This document shows, one piece after another, positions 38,601-50,194 of a stretch of 64,000 nt of DNA. This DNA comes from Alviniconcha marisindica (Eukaryota > Mollusca > Gastropoda > Provannidae), in assembly GCA_018857735.1 (NCBI GenBank), contig JABMCL010000918.1, forward strand, positions 28,501 through 92,500. Direction: 5' to 3'. Positions within the stretch are counted from its first letter, which is position 1. Every line of letters begins with the position of its first letter. The position numbers were made by a program, and so were the translations under genes. The notes beneath the pieces are model-generated. The model did no database searches, was not told the DNA's origin, and saw only the letters and a list, made by a program, of their open reading frames with translations.

Positions 38601-40347
38601 GAAAGATGGACAGCCAAGCAGGCTGCCTACTACATCTTCACCAACTGGATCTTGAGTAAGTGCATGCACAGTGAGGAACAAGATTTATGGAGCTTGCTGA
38701 AAATGGGACAGAGAGAGAGAAGTAGACAGTTCATGGTCAGCAACTGGAGAGAGAGAAGTAGACACTTTATGGTCAACAAGAAGATTTATAGAGCTTGCTG
38801 AAAACTGGAGAGAGAGAGAGAGAGAGAAGTAGACACTTTATGGTCAACAAGAAGATTTATAGAGCTTGCTGGAAACGACAGAGAGAAGTAGACACTTTAT
38901 GGTCAACAAGAAGATCTATAGAGCTTGCTGAAAACTGCACAGAGAGAGAGAGAGGAGTACAGTTCATGGTGAAGTATATGATTTATAGTACTTGCTGAAA
39001 ACCAGACACAGAGAGAAGTAGACAGTTCATGGTGAAGTACAAGATTTATAGAACTTGCTGAAAACAGCACAGAGAGAAATATGGCCTCATATGATTGTGG
39101 CCACATGCAGACATGGTGAAGCACAAGATTTATAGAACTTGATGAAAACAGGATAGGGAGAGAGGAGGATGCATCATGATCAAAAGGGTTTGCTAATGTA
39201 CTGAAAACTGGACAGAGGGTGTGATAGGCATTTGTGATGGGGTTTTTTTTTCTTTCTTTTTTCTGCAGTGCTGCTGTGGCCTTTAAATTTGGTTTGCTTG
39301 CTCTCATTCGGACAGTCATCAAGAAACAGCTCATTTGACTTCGGCCACACTCGGACAAACACTGATCATTACATTAGACTGACATGCATTGTGTGTAACT
39401 GACATGCTTTGTGTGTGAGATAGCAGACTGTGTGTCACCATCAGTGAACACTGATCATTGCATTAGACTGACGTGCTTTGTGTGAAAAGCATGTAACTGA
39501 CATGCTTCGTGTGTGTGATTGCAGAAGGTGGGTCAGGATCAATGGAGCAGAAGACAGCTGTGGCACCTGGCACTGGCTTCACGGGACTGACTGCCCCACG
39601 GCTGGGGATTCAAACCCAGGCTGTCTGCCCACAGGATGTGTCACTGGGTGTTCAGGTAGATAGCAAGTTTTTTGCCATAATTATGTGTTTGACTTTAGAG
39701 TGTTTTGTTTTGTAGAGTGATATAGTACAAACTATTACAGAATTTAAGGGGGGGCAATTCAGTTGGTTCATCCTTCCAGTTTTAGTGTGTGTTGTTTTGT
39801 TGTCTTTAGCAACACCAAAAGCACTGGTTATACCTTTGAGCAACTAGTGGAGATGTAGAATTGTAGCATCGCTTCAGGTTAACATGCTGTGTGTGCCTGT
39901 GCTGTTTGCTGTAAGACAGGTGGAAACAATCAGAGTGAGTGAATTGAATGAGAATGCTGTGTGCTGAAACCATCACTGTAACTCATATTTCCTTGCATGA
40001 TCTATAAAGGCAGTAGAAGGTGACTGTGTTCTTGGATTTTAGCAGACAGTCTTTACTTTTTACTCTGTTGAAGTAGAAAGCAGTAGGCATCAGCATTGAC
40101 ACGACTGGTTGTGTGTTGACAGAAAGGAAATGACAATGAAAGGCAAGCAGTGCAGTGCACCTCCCCAATGAGCGCAGTGCCCCCTACGCCCTTGTTGGAA
40201 TCCTCCAACTCCACCCAGCTGCCAGCGTTTGTGGACCTGCTCTCCGACGGGCTGAGCAAGTTGAAGCTTCGCCCCTACAAGCGCAGACAGCCGCGCGATG
40301 GCCCCTACACTGCGTCCAGACGGTGCAGCAAGGTCATGAAGAAATGA
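26641..40347 (+). CDS. Ser/Thr protein kinase, MAP3K8(TPL2)/MAP3K14(NIK)-like
   Basis: Exons: 26641-26662, 30572-30679, 32256-32598, 32990-33074, 34124-34261, 35237-35363, 36052-36192, 36601-36746, 37142-37333, 38496-38655, 39525-39655 and 40123-40347 (TGA). All have GT-AG borders and matching phases, giving 605 residues. Residues 1-186 are Ser/Asp/Glu-rich with no known domain. The kinase domain spans about 195-487: glycine loop GTQSKGAFGEA (206-216), beta-3 Lys in FMLKK (231), alpha-C Glu (241), catalytic loop HQDVKPEN (317-324), DFG (340-342), SPE (361-363), DVW (388-390) and the C-lobe Arg (471). All catalytic residues are present, so it should be active. HxD without Arg is shared with TPL2 (HHD) and NIK (HGD), and the NEIAVPVMF..PEVYGV stretch resembles TPL2. 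The tail 488-605 ends basic. A role in NF-kB/MAPK immune signalling is inferred from the family. The first exon is the weakest: an ATG in exon 2 could serve instead. Confidence 0.8.
29184..29216 (-). CDS. Candidate minus-strand first coding exon
   Basis: On the minus strand ATG at 29216 opens MLTLEELERNV and runs into a perfect donor (GTG|gtaagtttg) at 29184/29183, phase 0. Just upstream are two ETS/GABP-like motifs (CCGGAAG at 29334-29328, CGGAAGTG at 29300-29293), typical of TATA-less housekeeping promoters. I could not find the following exons: an acceptor near 27890 (tggtttcag) precedes a coding-looking stretch, but the phase does not fit directly. If real, it is a gene nested in the kinase intron on the opposite strand. 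Confidence 0.3.
30000..30450 (-). mobile_element. LINE fragment: RNase H end and ORF2 C-terminus
   Basis: The minus strand from about 30450 reads GNEKADKLTKLEAKGRE, the GNExAD end of a LINE-encoded RNase H. After frame breaks it continues as SLEDQIAEHIMQKCPLMQAAW and then a Trp-Pro / ..FLADWTL.. ending, which matches the usual 'QTAEHILQ.CP...WP..' terminus of I/Nimb-like LINEs. Several frameshifts show it is dead. It lies between the first two kinase exons; its right edge is about 120 bases from exon 2. Confidence 0.65.
30700..31800 (+). repeat. 37-bp minisatellite, about 28 copies
   Basis: The unit is ccaaccctaccctcactaac plus taaaaggtgatttaggg, with deletions in some copies and a recurrent insertion (taaaacttgtaaaagg) at about 31025, 31250 and 31445 that marks a longer higher-order period. 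It fills the first kilobase of the kinase intron after the exon ending at 30679. Confidence 0.95.
32099..32255 (+). repeat. Triplicated splice-acceptor region before kinase exon 3
   Basis: Three tandem copies of tgtgatt.a.tgtacat.tac followed by t.ctgattctgtttgcag start at 32099, 32171 and 32214. Decoy exon edges (tgcctgtga) begin at 32138 and 32210; the true exon (cgccagtga) begins at 32256. Use of a decoy would add 118 or 46 bases and shift the frame. Confidence 0.7.
33481..34054. mobile_element. TTAA-flanked non-autonomous DNA element
   Basis: TTAA lies at 33477-33480 and 34055-34058. The left end reads AGGACTAGCCTTTTGTTG; the right end, read inward, AGGAACTATCCTTGCTTG. They match apart from one gap and a few differences. 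There are 574 bases with no coding capacity. It sits in the kinase intron just before the exon at 34124. Confidence 0.5.
35620..36051 (+). repeat. Five-copy tandem array of a splice acceptor and exon start
   Basis: Each unit contains gtgtgcatgtttagcctgtt, ttgactg, a pyrimidine run, tccag and then an exon-like start (ggctgtcgctgaa..ctgaa, gattcagagtatggtgaaac). Exon-like starts lie at 35675, 35766, 35855, 35955 and the true one at 36052 (spacings 91, 89, 100, 97). Copies resemble the first 35-40 bases of the real exon, then return to intron sequence with no donor. Confidence 0.85.
38670..39150 (+). repeat. About 60-bp tandem repeat after a kinase donor site
   Basis: The unit is gagagaagtagacactttat, ggtcaacaagaagatttata, gagcttgctgaaaactg, seven or eight copies of unequal length. 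It starts about 15 bases after the donor at 38655. Confidence 0.8.
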
Positions 40348-40434
40348 AATGATGCCCAGTGTGTTCACTGCTTGAATGACTTTGGGGATGGGGGTATAGT
40401 GTGGGGTATAGTCTTGATTGTTCAGAAGCACGCA

Positions 40435-40440
40435 AATAAA
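40435..40440 (+). terminator. Polyadenylation signal AATAAA of the kinase gene
   Basis: AATAAA begins 87 bases after the kinase stop codon, followed by a GT/T-rich stretch (gtgtcagttttcatttc) as a downstream element. This would give a short 3' untranslated region. Confidence 0.6.
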
Positions 40441-40447
40441 GTGTCAG

Positions 40448-43400
40448 TTTTCATTTCAGGGGGAGTGATGAAGCAGACAGTTGTATGCAGTGTTTAAGAA
40501 ATGTGTTTCTTTAGAAGTTGTATTTGCTGTTTTTTGTTCTGTGGTTACCAGAGCTGTAGGGCTGTTCCAACATCTTCAGCCACTGCGATTGGATTGCAGC
40601 TAGTGTCTTACAACTCAGCCAGCAGGCTGGGTAGCAGTGTTGTTTTGCAATGCTAGTGAAGCCCCCCACGCAGTGAATTTTCTCCATAAATGGCAACTAT
40701 TATGTAAAAGTGGATTTTCTTTTGTGGTGGTTTAAAAAAAAAGATTAGGGTCTTGAATAGATGAAAAAATATTGATTGTATGTTGGAAAGTTCTTTCTCC
40801 CCCAAACTGAACCTTTTGATGCTGCTTCGATGTGATTTTATGTTCACCTCTTTTCTGCCTGCCTTGTCTTCATTTGTATTCCGTGATGTTCTGATGTACT
40901 TTCTGTAACATGGAACTGGAGGGGCTAAGAGTATCAGATTTATGTTGTGTTGCTAACTGCTCAATATCAGAAGAAATTGGGATCAGAAAACTGTATTTTG
41001 TTTGCAGAGAATGTGGAATTGCTCATGCTGTTGTATTTACATCAATGTTTGTTAATGTTGTTAATGCCGACTTCATGGCCTTCACTCGGTAGGGACAACT
41101 CACAGGGAACATGTTCTGGTGTGGGAAACAGACAAGTTCTTTTTCTTCTTTTTTGCTTTGAGGATGCTTGAAGTTAAAATAGGTTCCAGGTTGTGGTGAA
41201 AGAAACGGGCAGTGTACACTAGGTGTAGGTAGTCTGGTTTTGAGCATTGACCACCACAGACCACTTACTAACTAACATGATTTGTCTAATTAACAATTCA
41301 TCAAACTATGTCTCATCAGATTTTGCTGTAGATATTATGGTAAAACATCAAAGCTTCAAAGTGCAGGAATAGTGCTATAATCAGACCGCTCTCAGTTTGC
41401 TTGGCAGTGATAGTTGGAGACTCGGCCACTGGTCGTGAGGAACTGCTTGCTGAGATCAGAGGACCACTGACAGGAAGTGTGAGGCACATTATCGCTGTGT
41501 TGGCACCTGATGCCATTTAGAGACCCTTGACCTCTCACCTCGGCTCCCATGCACACTGCCCCTTTCTTCGTGCAGCCAGAATCACCTATTGTTTCTTCAG
41601 TATAGATTTTGTTTGTTCACTATGTATACATGCATCTGTTCATTTTAGACAGTGTTCAAGCTTGCAACCAGTACTATCCTCACGATATGTTTTTGTCACT
41701 TCATCATGTAGGGATCACAGTGTTTGCATGAAGAAAAACATACTTTTTTGTTTGTTTTTGGTCGCAGAATTTAACATTGAAAAAAGTGTAACATTGTGGA
41801 TATTTCTCTTTGCATGAAGAGAAACCTTTTTATTTGTTTTTGGTCGCAAAATTTTACATTGAAAAAAGTGTAACAGTGTGGATATTTCCCCAGTTGACCT
41901 TGTTTTGTTAGAGGTTCAAGTGTAAATATAGTTTGATCTGAAGATGACATAATTGTATGCTTGTTAAGCAAATGTGCCTTTTTTCTTTTTCTTTTATGAT
42001 GCAGATGCTTTTTGTGTTGCTGGTGTACGTTGACACTTGTGTGATTTCACCTTTGTGAGACCTGACTTTTAGAGCTCTGGCAGCTGGCGTGGGAGGATAT
42101 CCTCACAAGCTGTTTAAAATCTTACTGACACTGAACGGTCGTATGTCTCTTATTCCACTACTACAGAAGAGACTGTAAACTAAATGATTATGTGTATCTT
42201 ATCCCACTAACAGAAGAGAAGAGACTGTTCTCTCTCGACTCCGCAGTCACTCATATATGACTCGCTCCTTTTTATTGACTGGAGAGTAGCCACCTGTGTG
42301 CATCCCATGTAAGGAGTTAGTTACAACAACATATTTTGCTTTTTTGTTCTGATTTGATTGAAGCAAGGGAGAGGCGTTTTACAGCTCAGTCACTGAGGAT
42401 GTTGGTCACGGCTGTGTCTTTGGATTGCATCTTTTTTTGAAGAGCAACAGCTTTGGAAAGGGAAAATGTGTGTTACATTTTAGATCAGGGTTGTTTGTTT
42501 GTTTTAATTTTTTTTTACCTTTTTTAATTTTTTATTGACAGTGTTGTAGCTTTAACATGAGTATATATATATATATATATATATTATTTTTTTTAGTAGA
42601 GTTTTTTTTTTGGGGGGGGGTGTGTGTTGTGATAAAGGAAGCAGTGTGAGTTTATGTAATGATTAGTGTTAGGCTGGGTGGCTATCTGACCATCCGGGCA
42701 TGGCCAAAACTTTTAACATTGCAGTTGTTTTGGAAATTGCTACATGGTTGTGTCAAACTTCGCATGATGGTTCTGCTTGTTGGGCTGCAGATGTTCATAG
42801 CACTTTCAATGGCTTTGTCCAAATTCCAGGGTGTGAACAGTTTTGTCTGAAAATTGGTTCTGATCTGATTACATCAAAACTTTGCATGCTTGTAGATTAC
42901 CTCAGCTAGGTCATGAATACGCCACTTATTTTTTACCTTCACATGTTTTTAAATGGATCAGTGATGGGTTTCCCTCGATTTGACAAAAGCTTTAAGGTTG
43001 GTTTTCTTTCAGACACTACTGATGTGAGGTCTTTCATTATTTCAAGCCTTGCAGTTGCATGATTATAACCCTGCTTGGGGTCTACTGTAATATGTCACGT
43101 CAGAAACGATGTTGTTTTTGTTCTTGTCTGATGTAGTTTAAACTTTGCATGGTGGTTACGTCCATTGAGATCGTGCACAATACGCAGTTTGTGATAGGTT
43201 CACCTTTCAGGAAGAGAAATTACATTTTTGCTGTTTTGCCCTTAAATGTGAGTCATCCAAGCAAAATTGCTCTTGTTGTAGTGTCTTTTGTTGTTCTGCT
43301 TGTGCCATCTATACGTTCCAAGAATTTTGAGTAAACAAAAGCAACACAAAACATGTTGGTTTGTTACTGTTTTAATTATGAATATTACAATGAAATAGTT

Positions 43401-44700
43401 CAGTGTTAATAAGTTTAGATATAAGCATCAGGGGCAAAATACCATCTTCTTAGCACATTACAAGCATAAAATAAAACATTTGTATAATTTTGTTGTAAAT
43501 AAAAATCACAAGACAGGTACCAATATACACCAATCATTTTTATGATCAGTTTGCTACAAAATTTTCAGTGTAAGTTTACAACATCGCAGCAACACACAGA
43601 TCCAAAACGTTCTTTTTTTTAATACTGTTTGGCTGTGTGTCAGATGTTTGTGCTGCATTTGTATTGTATTATTCACAAGCATGTCACTCATAATACGTGT
43701 GATAAAAATAAAGTTCATAGAACTTAAATTTGTTCATCATTTATTTGTTTGGTGGAGTTTGTGGAGAAGGGCAAAGTCAGGGTCAACTCATACACACATG
43801 TACATACATACATGTATACATACTTACCTACATACATACAATGCTTTGACTGGACAGCTTCACACTAAAAAAATTTTTTTTACCCTGGTGTCCATGTTAA
43901 AAAAAAAAATTAAACACACCAAAACTGCTGATTTTGAAACTAAGGATTTATTACCTGTTTCTCCAACCTACACCTGGCAGCATCAAGTCTCATGGAAAGC
44001 TTACAGCTTCAAGTCTCACAGACAGTTTTCATCTTGCCAACAATGCACCACTAACTGATAACCAAACGTTCTGAGGTAAAAATCACAACCAGTGAACACA
44101 GGTTTAACAAGAGGACCCAAAGTAAAACCGAAGCAAAATGGACAAAGCCTTGCTCAGTGATGTACAATTCACAGGATCCACAGTCTGCTAGAACATTCAA
44201 GAACTTTCAGTTGCACTTTTTTTCCTTTCATGGACCTAACAAAATTATCTACACAAACAAGGAAAACAAAAAACTACAAAACATCCACCTACAATGCCCC
44301 CCCCAAAACAAACCAATCACACCACCACCAACAAAGAACAAATCTACTTTTACAAATAAACTGTGTATGTTAATTATAAGTCCGGGGCTAGGAACAGTAA
44401 GATGGGGACACCATCGATAATTCAGGGAAAAGTTTTCTCTCTCCATCAAATGCTTCTTTGTCAGAAACGGCAGGATGCACAACTATTGTCCAGACACTTG
44501 CCAGTATACAAACACACTTGGCACCAGAGACATCACTGAACAATGTCACTCCATTACATTTCACACTGTAATGTACATGCTACATACAAAGAAGAAAGCT
44601 AGCACCTGAATTCTCAAAATCTTGATTCTGAAATCTGTCCAGCAGTTTGACTGAAATATCGCCTTGGTCAACTATCACAATTTTCTACTGTATCTGCATA
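40448..44700. other. Gap between convergent genes; nothing recognised
   Basis: AT-rich unique sequence with a TA microsatellite at 42564-42584. One open frame without ATG (41344-41520) has mildly protein-like composition (..VIVGDSATGREELLAEI..) but no family I can name. The C1GALT1 3' end may lie here or further right; I see no decisive signal. Confidence 0.4.
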
Positions 44701-44829
44701 TTACTTATACCCCGGAGGGGGGGGGGGATATAATGAAACTGCTATATATTAGTCATGGATATTTCAATGTGTTACAGCAGGAGTGATGACCTTCAAATTT
44801 CAAAACAGCTTATCTGCTGACCCCACACC

Positions 44830-45370
44830 AAGGCAATGGTCCTTTACCACCAGTGAAGATCACTGGCCCCACACCAAGGTGATGGCTCCTGGCCAGCAAT
44901 GAAGGTCACTGGCCCCACACCAAGGTGATGGCCAGCAATGAAGGTCACTGGCCCCACACCAAGGTGATGGCCCTTGATGGCCAGCAATGAAGGTCACTGG
45001 CCCCACACCACGGTGATGGCCTTTGATGGCCAGCAATGAAGGTCACTGGCCCCACACCAAGATGATGGCCCTTGATGGCCAGCAATGAAGGTCACTGGCC
45101 CCACACCAAGATGATGGCCCTTGATGGCCAGCAATGAAGGTCACTGGCCCCACACCAAGGTGATGGCTCCTGGCCAGCAATGAAGGTCACTAGCCCCACA
45201 CCAAGGTGATGGCCAGCAATGAAGGTCACTGGCCCCACACCAAGGTGATGGCTCCTGACCAGCAATGAAGGTCACTGGCCCGACACCAAGGTAATGGCCC
45301 TTGATGGTCAGCAATGAAGGTCACTGGCCCCACACCAAGGTGATGGCTCCTGGCCAGCAATGAAGGTTGC
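44830..45370 (+). repeat. Minisatellite of about 36-59 bp (variable unit)
   Basis: The core agcaatgaaggtcactggcc, ccacaccaaggtgatgg recurs about 11 times, with or without an added cccttgatggcc or ctcctggcc segment, so the unit length varies. Confidence 0.85.
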
Positions 45371-45389
45371 TGGCCCATGACTGTCATGG

Positions 45390-45660
45390 GCCATAGCAGA
45401 GAGGTTTACTGCACTGCGCTGGTGATCCAACGAATGCAGCTACCATGGATTTGACTCCTGGTGGAGATACAGTGAAGTACTGTTTTTCAGTTCTTCCAAG
45501 TGAACACTCACAGGCTTGTCAAGCGCTGGTCTTACCTTTATGTGCACAGAAACACTAGGATCATTCTGCATGTTACTTAAAGATCCTATGTCTACCTTTT
45601 GGTAAGAGAAGGCCTGATGGCCAGTGGAATGGAAACAGATAACACATAATAGGAGTACTA
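45390..45660 (+). mobile_element. Possible tRNA-derived SINE between two minisatellites
   Basis: The plus strand has an A-box-like tagcagagaggtttactgca at about 45404 and a B-box-like ggatttgactcctgg at about 45447, the usual tRNA spacing. A body with ..gttacttaaagatcctatg.. follows. No TSD was found because both flanks are satellites. Confidence 0.35.
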
Positions 45661-45669
45661 CTCTCACAA

Positions 45670-46170
45670 AGACTGTCAATGCAGCTCACCAAACCCACAC
45701 CAGGGTGTTGCTGACCTTTGTCAATGCAGCTCACCAAACCCACACCAGGGTGTTGCTGACCTTTGTCAATGCAACTCACCAAACCCACACCAGGGTGTTG
45801 CTGACCTTTGTCAATGCAGCTCACCAAACCCATGCCAGGGTATTGCTGACCCATGTCTGTCAATGCAGCTAGTGTACCCACACTAGAGTGCTGACCCATG
45901 ACTGTCAATGCAGCTGGTGTACCCACACCGGTGTTGACCCATAACTGTCAATGCAGCAGGTGTACCCACACCAGAGTGCTGACCCATGACTGTCAGTGCA
46001 GCTGGTGTACCCACACCAGAGTGCTGACCCATGACTGTCAGTGCAGCTGGTGTACCCACACCAGAGTGCTGACCCATGACTGTCAGTGCAGCTGGTGTAC
46101 CCACACCAGAGTGCTGACCCATGACTGTCAGTGCAGCTGGTGTACCCACACCAGAGTGCTGACCCGTGAC
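45670..46170 (+). repeat. 45-bp minisatellite, two subfamilies
   Basis: Left subfamily (45675-45880, four copies): tcaatgcagctcaccaaacc, cacaccagggtgttgctgac. Right subfamily (45880-46170, about seven copies): tgtcagtgcagctggtgtac, ccacaccagagtgctgaccc. Both derive from one 45-mer, and the long open frames on each strand are by-products. Confidence 0.9.
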
Positions 46171-46482
46171 TGTACCCAGGAACTCCAGTGGCTCTGCAGA
46201 ATTGTTAACTATATATACACTATACTGCCAACTTTCACCCTTGTGAGTGTGAGCAAACTGTGCAACTGCCGGGTTAGAACAAGTGTAGCCAGTGACTGCC
46301 ACTTCCGCTTGCTCAAGAGTCTGGCAATAAATCAACAACAAATCAACAGTGGTATAAATAAACAAAGACAGAAATAAGCTTGACTAGAACTAGAGTAACT
46401 GATTTTGTTTCATCACCTGAATGTTAATAAGCTTGCCACATTTTTATTAATATATGTTGTATAATACACACAGAGGTGCGTG

Positions 46483-46522
<40 letters not shown>

Positions 46523-47189
46523 TGGACAACAATACATACACTCATCACTGGAGACCCATCAGAAGAGTAATAAATGCAAAACAATGTTTTTACTTGGGGC
46601 GTGGGGGGGAAGGGGGAGCTATGAGCATTTTGCAACATGACCTACATGACATTCTACAAATTGTCGTCATCATAATCAGGAGCACATGCATGATGATGTT
46701 CTGGTTTCTGTTTGAGGAGGTTAAAGACATGCAGTGGGCAGAAACAAAGAAAATGGTTTGAGTGAAGTCTTGAACTGTGAGAAAGCACTAGTGCTGGGTG
46801 TGAGGAGGAAAGCTGATCCACAGCAGGGCAAAGACTATAAACAGATCAGGGGAACCCGTACAGAGAATGACCAGGGCACCAAGGTGTTCTGCACTGGAAA
46901 AGAACGTTGTCACCAGATCTAGACTGGACAGTGCAGGATGAAGTAAGTACACATTAACAGAAACAGGGACGGGTGTGGTAGCAGGGTATCATCGGAAGAA
47001 ATGGAATGCGTAAGTTGCTTTCTAGAGACTAGACTAGATAATGACTGTTTCTTTGACAGGTAGCCAGAGAAGCTTGGTGCTGAGCAGTTTCAAGTGTTTC
47101 TGTCTGGTCTGAGAAATTGCAGCCATATATTTATTACAGCTGATGTGATCACAAAGACCCTAAGGAAAACAGATCTGACTGGTTGATAA

Positions 47190-47640
47190 TGTAGCAGAAC
47201 ACCATAAACACCAAGACAGACATCTCCTGAACTGAAGTGGTACACACATATTCACAATGTAGCAGACACCATAAACACCAAGACAGACATCTCCTGGACT
47301 GAAGTGGTACACACATGTTCACAATGTAGCAGACACCATAAACACCAAGACAGACATCTCCTGGATTTAAGTGGTACACACATGTTCACAATGTAGCAGA
47401 ACACCATAAACACCAAGACAGACATCTCCTGAACTGAAGTAGTACACACATGTTCACAATGTAGCAGAACACCACAAACACCAAGACAGACATTTCCTGG
47501 ATTGAAGTGGTACACACATGTTCACAATGTAGCAGAACACCACAAACACCAAGACAGACATCTGCTGGATCGAAGGGGTACACACATGTTCACAACGTAG
47601 CAGAACACCACAAACACCAAGACAGACATCTCCCCAGACT
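47190..47640 (+). repeat. About 62-bp minisatellite, seven copies
   Basis: The unit is aatgtagcagaacaccataa, acaccaagacagacatctcc, tggactgaagtggtacacac, atgttcac. Minus-strand frames through it are artefacts. Confidence 0.9.
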
Positions 47641-48704
47641 GAAGCATACAGAGGGGAGCCGCAAGGTTTGTTCTCCACATGCACAACACATCCAGCACAG
47701 AGGAGATTCTGCAAAACGTCAGCAGGCCAGTCCTTCACCAACTGCCCAAGCTGGCACTTCTGTCGGTGATGAACAAAGTCACCAACAAACGAAGTCACCA
47801 ACAAACTAGCAAGGGCACCCAGCACAGAGCTCCAACTCTAACCAAAGTCCCAAGCGAGATGTGGCTATGACCTGTACTTGGGAGAAGCATGTCTGCAGAA
47901 CAGAACACAGAGGGACCCGTTTCTTTTCCCTAGAATACAACGGGACTAGAACAACCTTCCTCAAGGGACTGTCCAGTTGCTACTCTTGACACCTTCATCA
48001 TGAGGGTGTCAAGACTATGCAAATGAATCAGGAGTCTGCCCCCCCCCACCCCCCCCCACCTACCCACCCAAATATTAGTAATGGCCTGCCAGTGCTCTGT
48101 GAATGCTAAGTGGAGGAAGAAGAAGATGTATGTGTCACATCAGCTAAAGCACTAGTCTGATCGGGGTACCCTGCATATGTTGCAATTTCATCCATATCTG
48201 CTAAAGGAGACGCATGTAAACGGTGGGTTTTGAAACAACTCGGTTGTAAAACAATCTGTGCATCAACACATAAACAAACAGTATCAAAACCATTTCAAAG
48301 TAACCACCACCAACATTCCTGATAAATACTGATACAATAACAAACATCCCACTTACCAAATTGCCATTAAACAAAGCACACGAAACATCCCATCAAATTA
48401 AAATCATTAAACATACAGAACACACAGTCACAGCCTTCACCAACTCCAAACTATGAAACTAAACTGCTGTGAACTACAACAAATGACTGTACACACAAAA
48501 TAAATAAATAAATACATAAGTAAAGGATGAGCTCAAGACCAGAAGAATAAAAAGTGATGGACAATCTGACACTGTGTCTGTAAGCTAAAAAACAAAAACA
48601 AAAACAACAACAAAAATCACAACAACCAGACAAACAAGAAAACACAAACAAACACTCTAATTTTATCATATTCACCAGCAGCACATGCGTGAATAATGAA
48701 TATT

Positions 48705-48736
<32 letters not shown>

Positions 48737-49229
48737 GCTAACAAAGAATACAAAGTCAAAATGGTGTGATAACACCAGTACTCCTACTCCACACATCAAT
48801 TTCATGTATGCCCTGGTAGCATACCCCACCCCCCACCACAAAGCGGATTTTTTTTAAATTTGTTTTTAAAGGCAGCATATATTTATACTAAAGTAAAAGA
48901 AGAATGTCACAGTTTGAGTCTTGTGGCAAAGCAACAGTGTTAAATATTTAAAATTAACAACACATCAACATAAAAGCACTGAAATAAAAAGATAAATGAG
49001 CATCAAGCAAACTGGAGGGAAAAAGCACACCAATTTCTGGTAAAGGTTTGTTCGTTTAGAACTTTGAAAAAGTTAAAAACCACTGTTTGAATATACATAC
49101 TTGATTTATAAATGCCTAATTTATCAATTGTTCTGTGCAGTAAGTGTGAATAGGGTGTAGCAGTACTTTGCACGTGCAGTATACGTGGCAGGCTTAACAG
49201 TTTCCTGCCTCATGATGTTTTACAACACT

Positions 49230-49770
49230 CTTCACCATCCTTTCATAACATTTGTCAACAGCCTTTTACAACATTCATCACCAGCTTTTTACAACATTTG
49301 TCACCAGCCTTTTACAACTTTCTTCACCATCCTTTCATAACATTTGTCAACAGCCTTTTACAACTTACAACATTTGTCACCAGACCTTTACAACTTTCTT
49401 CACCATCCTTTCACAACATTCATCACCATCCATTTACAGCATATCTAATCAGCCTTTTGCAGCATTTATCACCATCCTTTTACAACATTTGTCACCAGCC
49501 TTTTACAATATTCTTCACCATCCTTTCACAACATTAATAATAACTCTTACATAGTGCTATACCCCATAAAAATTTACGAGTTTGCGGCGCTGTACATTAT
49601 CAACATCAAAATCCACTTGACAGTCAAAAAAGCACATTCATCACCAGCCTTTTACAACATTCATCACCAGCCTGTTACAATATTCACCACCAGCCGTTAC
49701 AACATTCACCACCAGCCTTTTACAACATTCACCACCAGCCTTTTACAACATTTGTCACCAGTCTTAATTT
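49230..49770 (+). repeat. About 22-bp minisatellite interrupted by a retroposon tail
   Basis: The unit is tcaccagccttttacaacat with variants (tcaccatcctttcacaac). It runs 49230-49530 and resumes at 49638-49770 after a foreign insert. Confidence 0.85.
49531..49637 (-). mobile_element. Retroposon 3' tail inserted in a satellite
   Basis: It begins with taataataac and contains tacatagtgctatacc and gcggcgctgtacatta. This is the reversed layout of the GCGC..TATAA..(ATT)n LINE tail. The same 22-bp satellite flanks both sides, so insertion followed array formation. Confidence 0.45.
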
Positions 49771-50194
49771 GCACAGTCTTCAGAAGAAACGTAACACTGA
49801 AACATGCATGCATATCCCTGTCAAGCATGCGAGTATTATCAGAATGACTAACATCACTGACTTTGGCTACGTGTAGCTGATTATTGCACCACACAATTGT
49901 GATGAATAAAGCTGTAATCAATAATGGTGACCCTAGACAGCAGGATCACACTACAACAAAGTGAGTGTAGACATTAGTTTTGTATTTTTAAAGGGGAAAC
50001 CAAACCAAAGCTGCAAGTGTGGACTCAAAAACATTTCTAAAATGTTCATATATATATATTGTTCAGGATATATATATATATTCTGATCTATGTGCTTCAT
50101 TTGGTTTTTCTATCAATATTTGCATATAAAAAAAAAAACTTTTTGCTTCAAACTGGAGCTCCTTGGAACAGCCTTGTTGATTCACGCTTTACTA

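Noticed and set aside
41344..41520. 58-codon frame without ATG (..VGDSATGREELLAEIRG..)
   Set aside because: Somewhat protein-like, but no start, splice site or family that I can name.
45573..46377. Repeat-protein-like frames on both strands
   Set aside because: 45-bp satellite; the non-repeat ends show no protein likeness.
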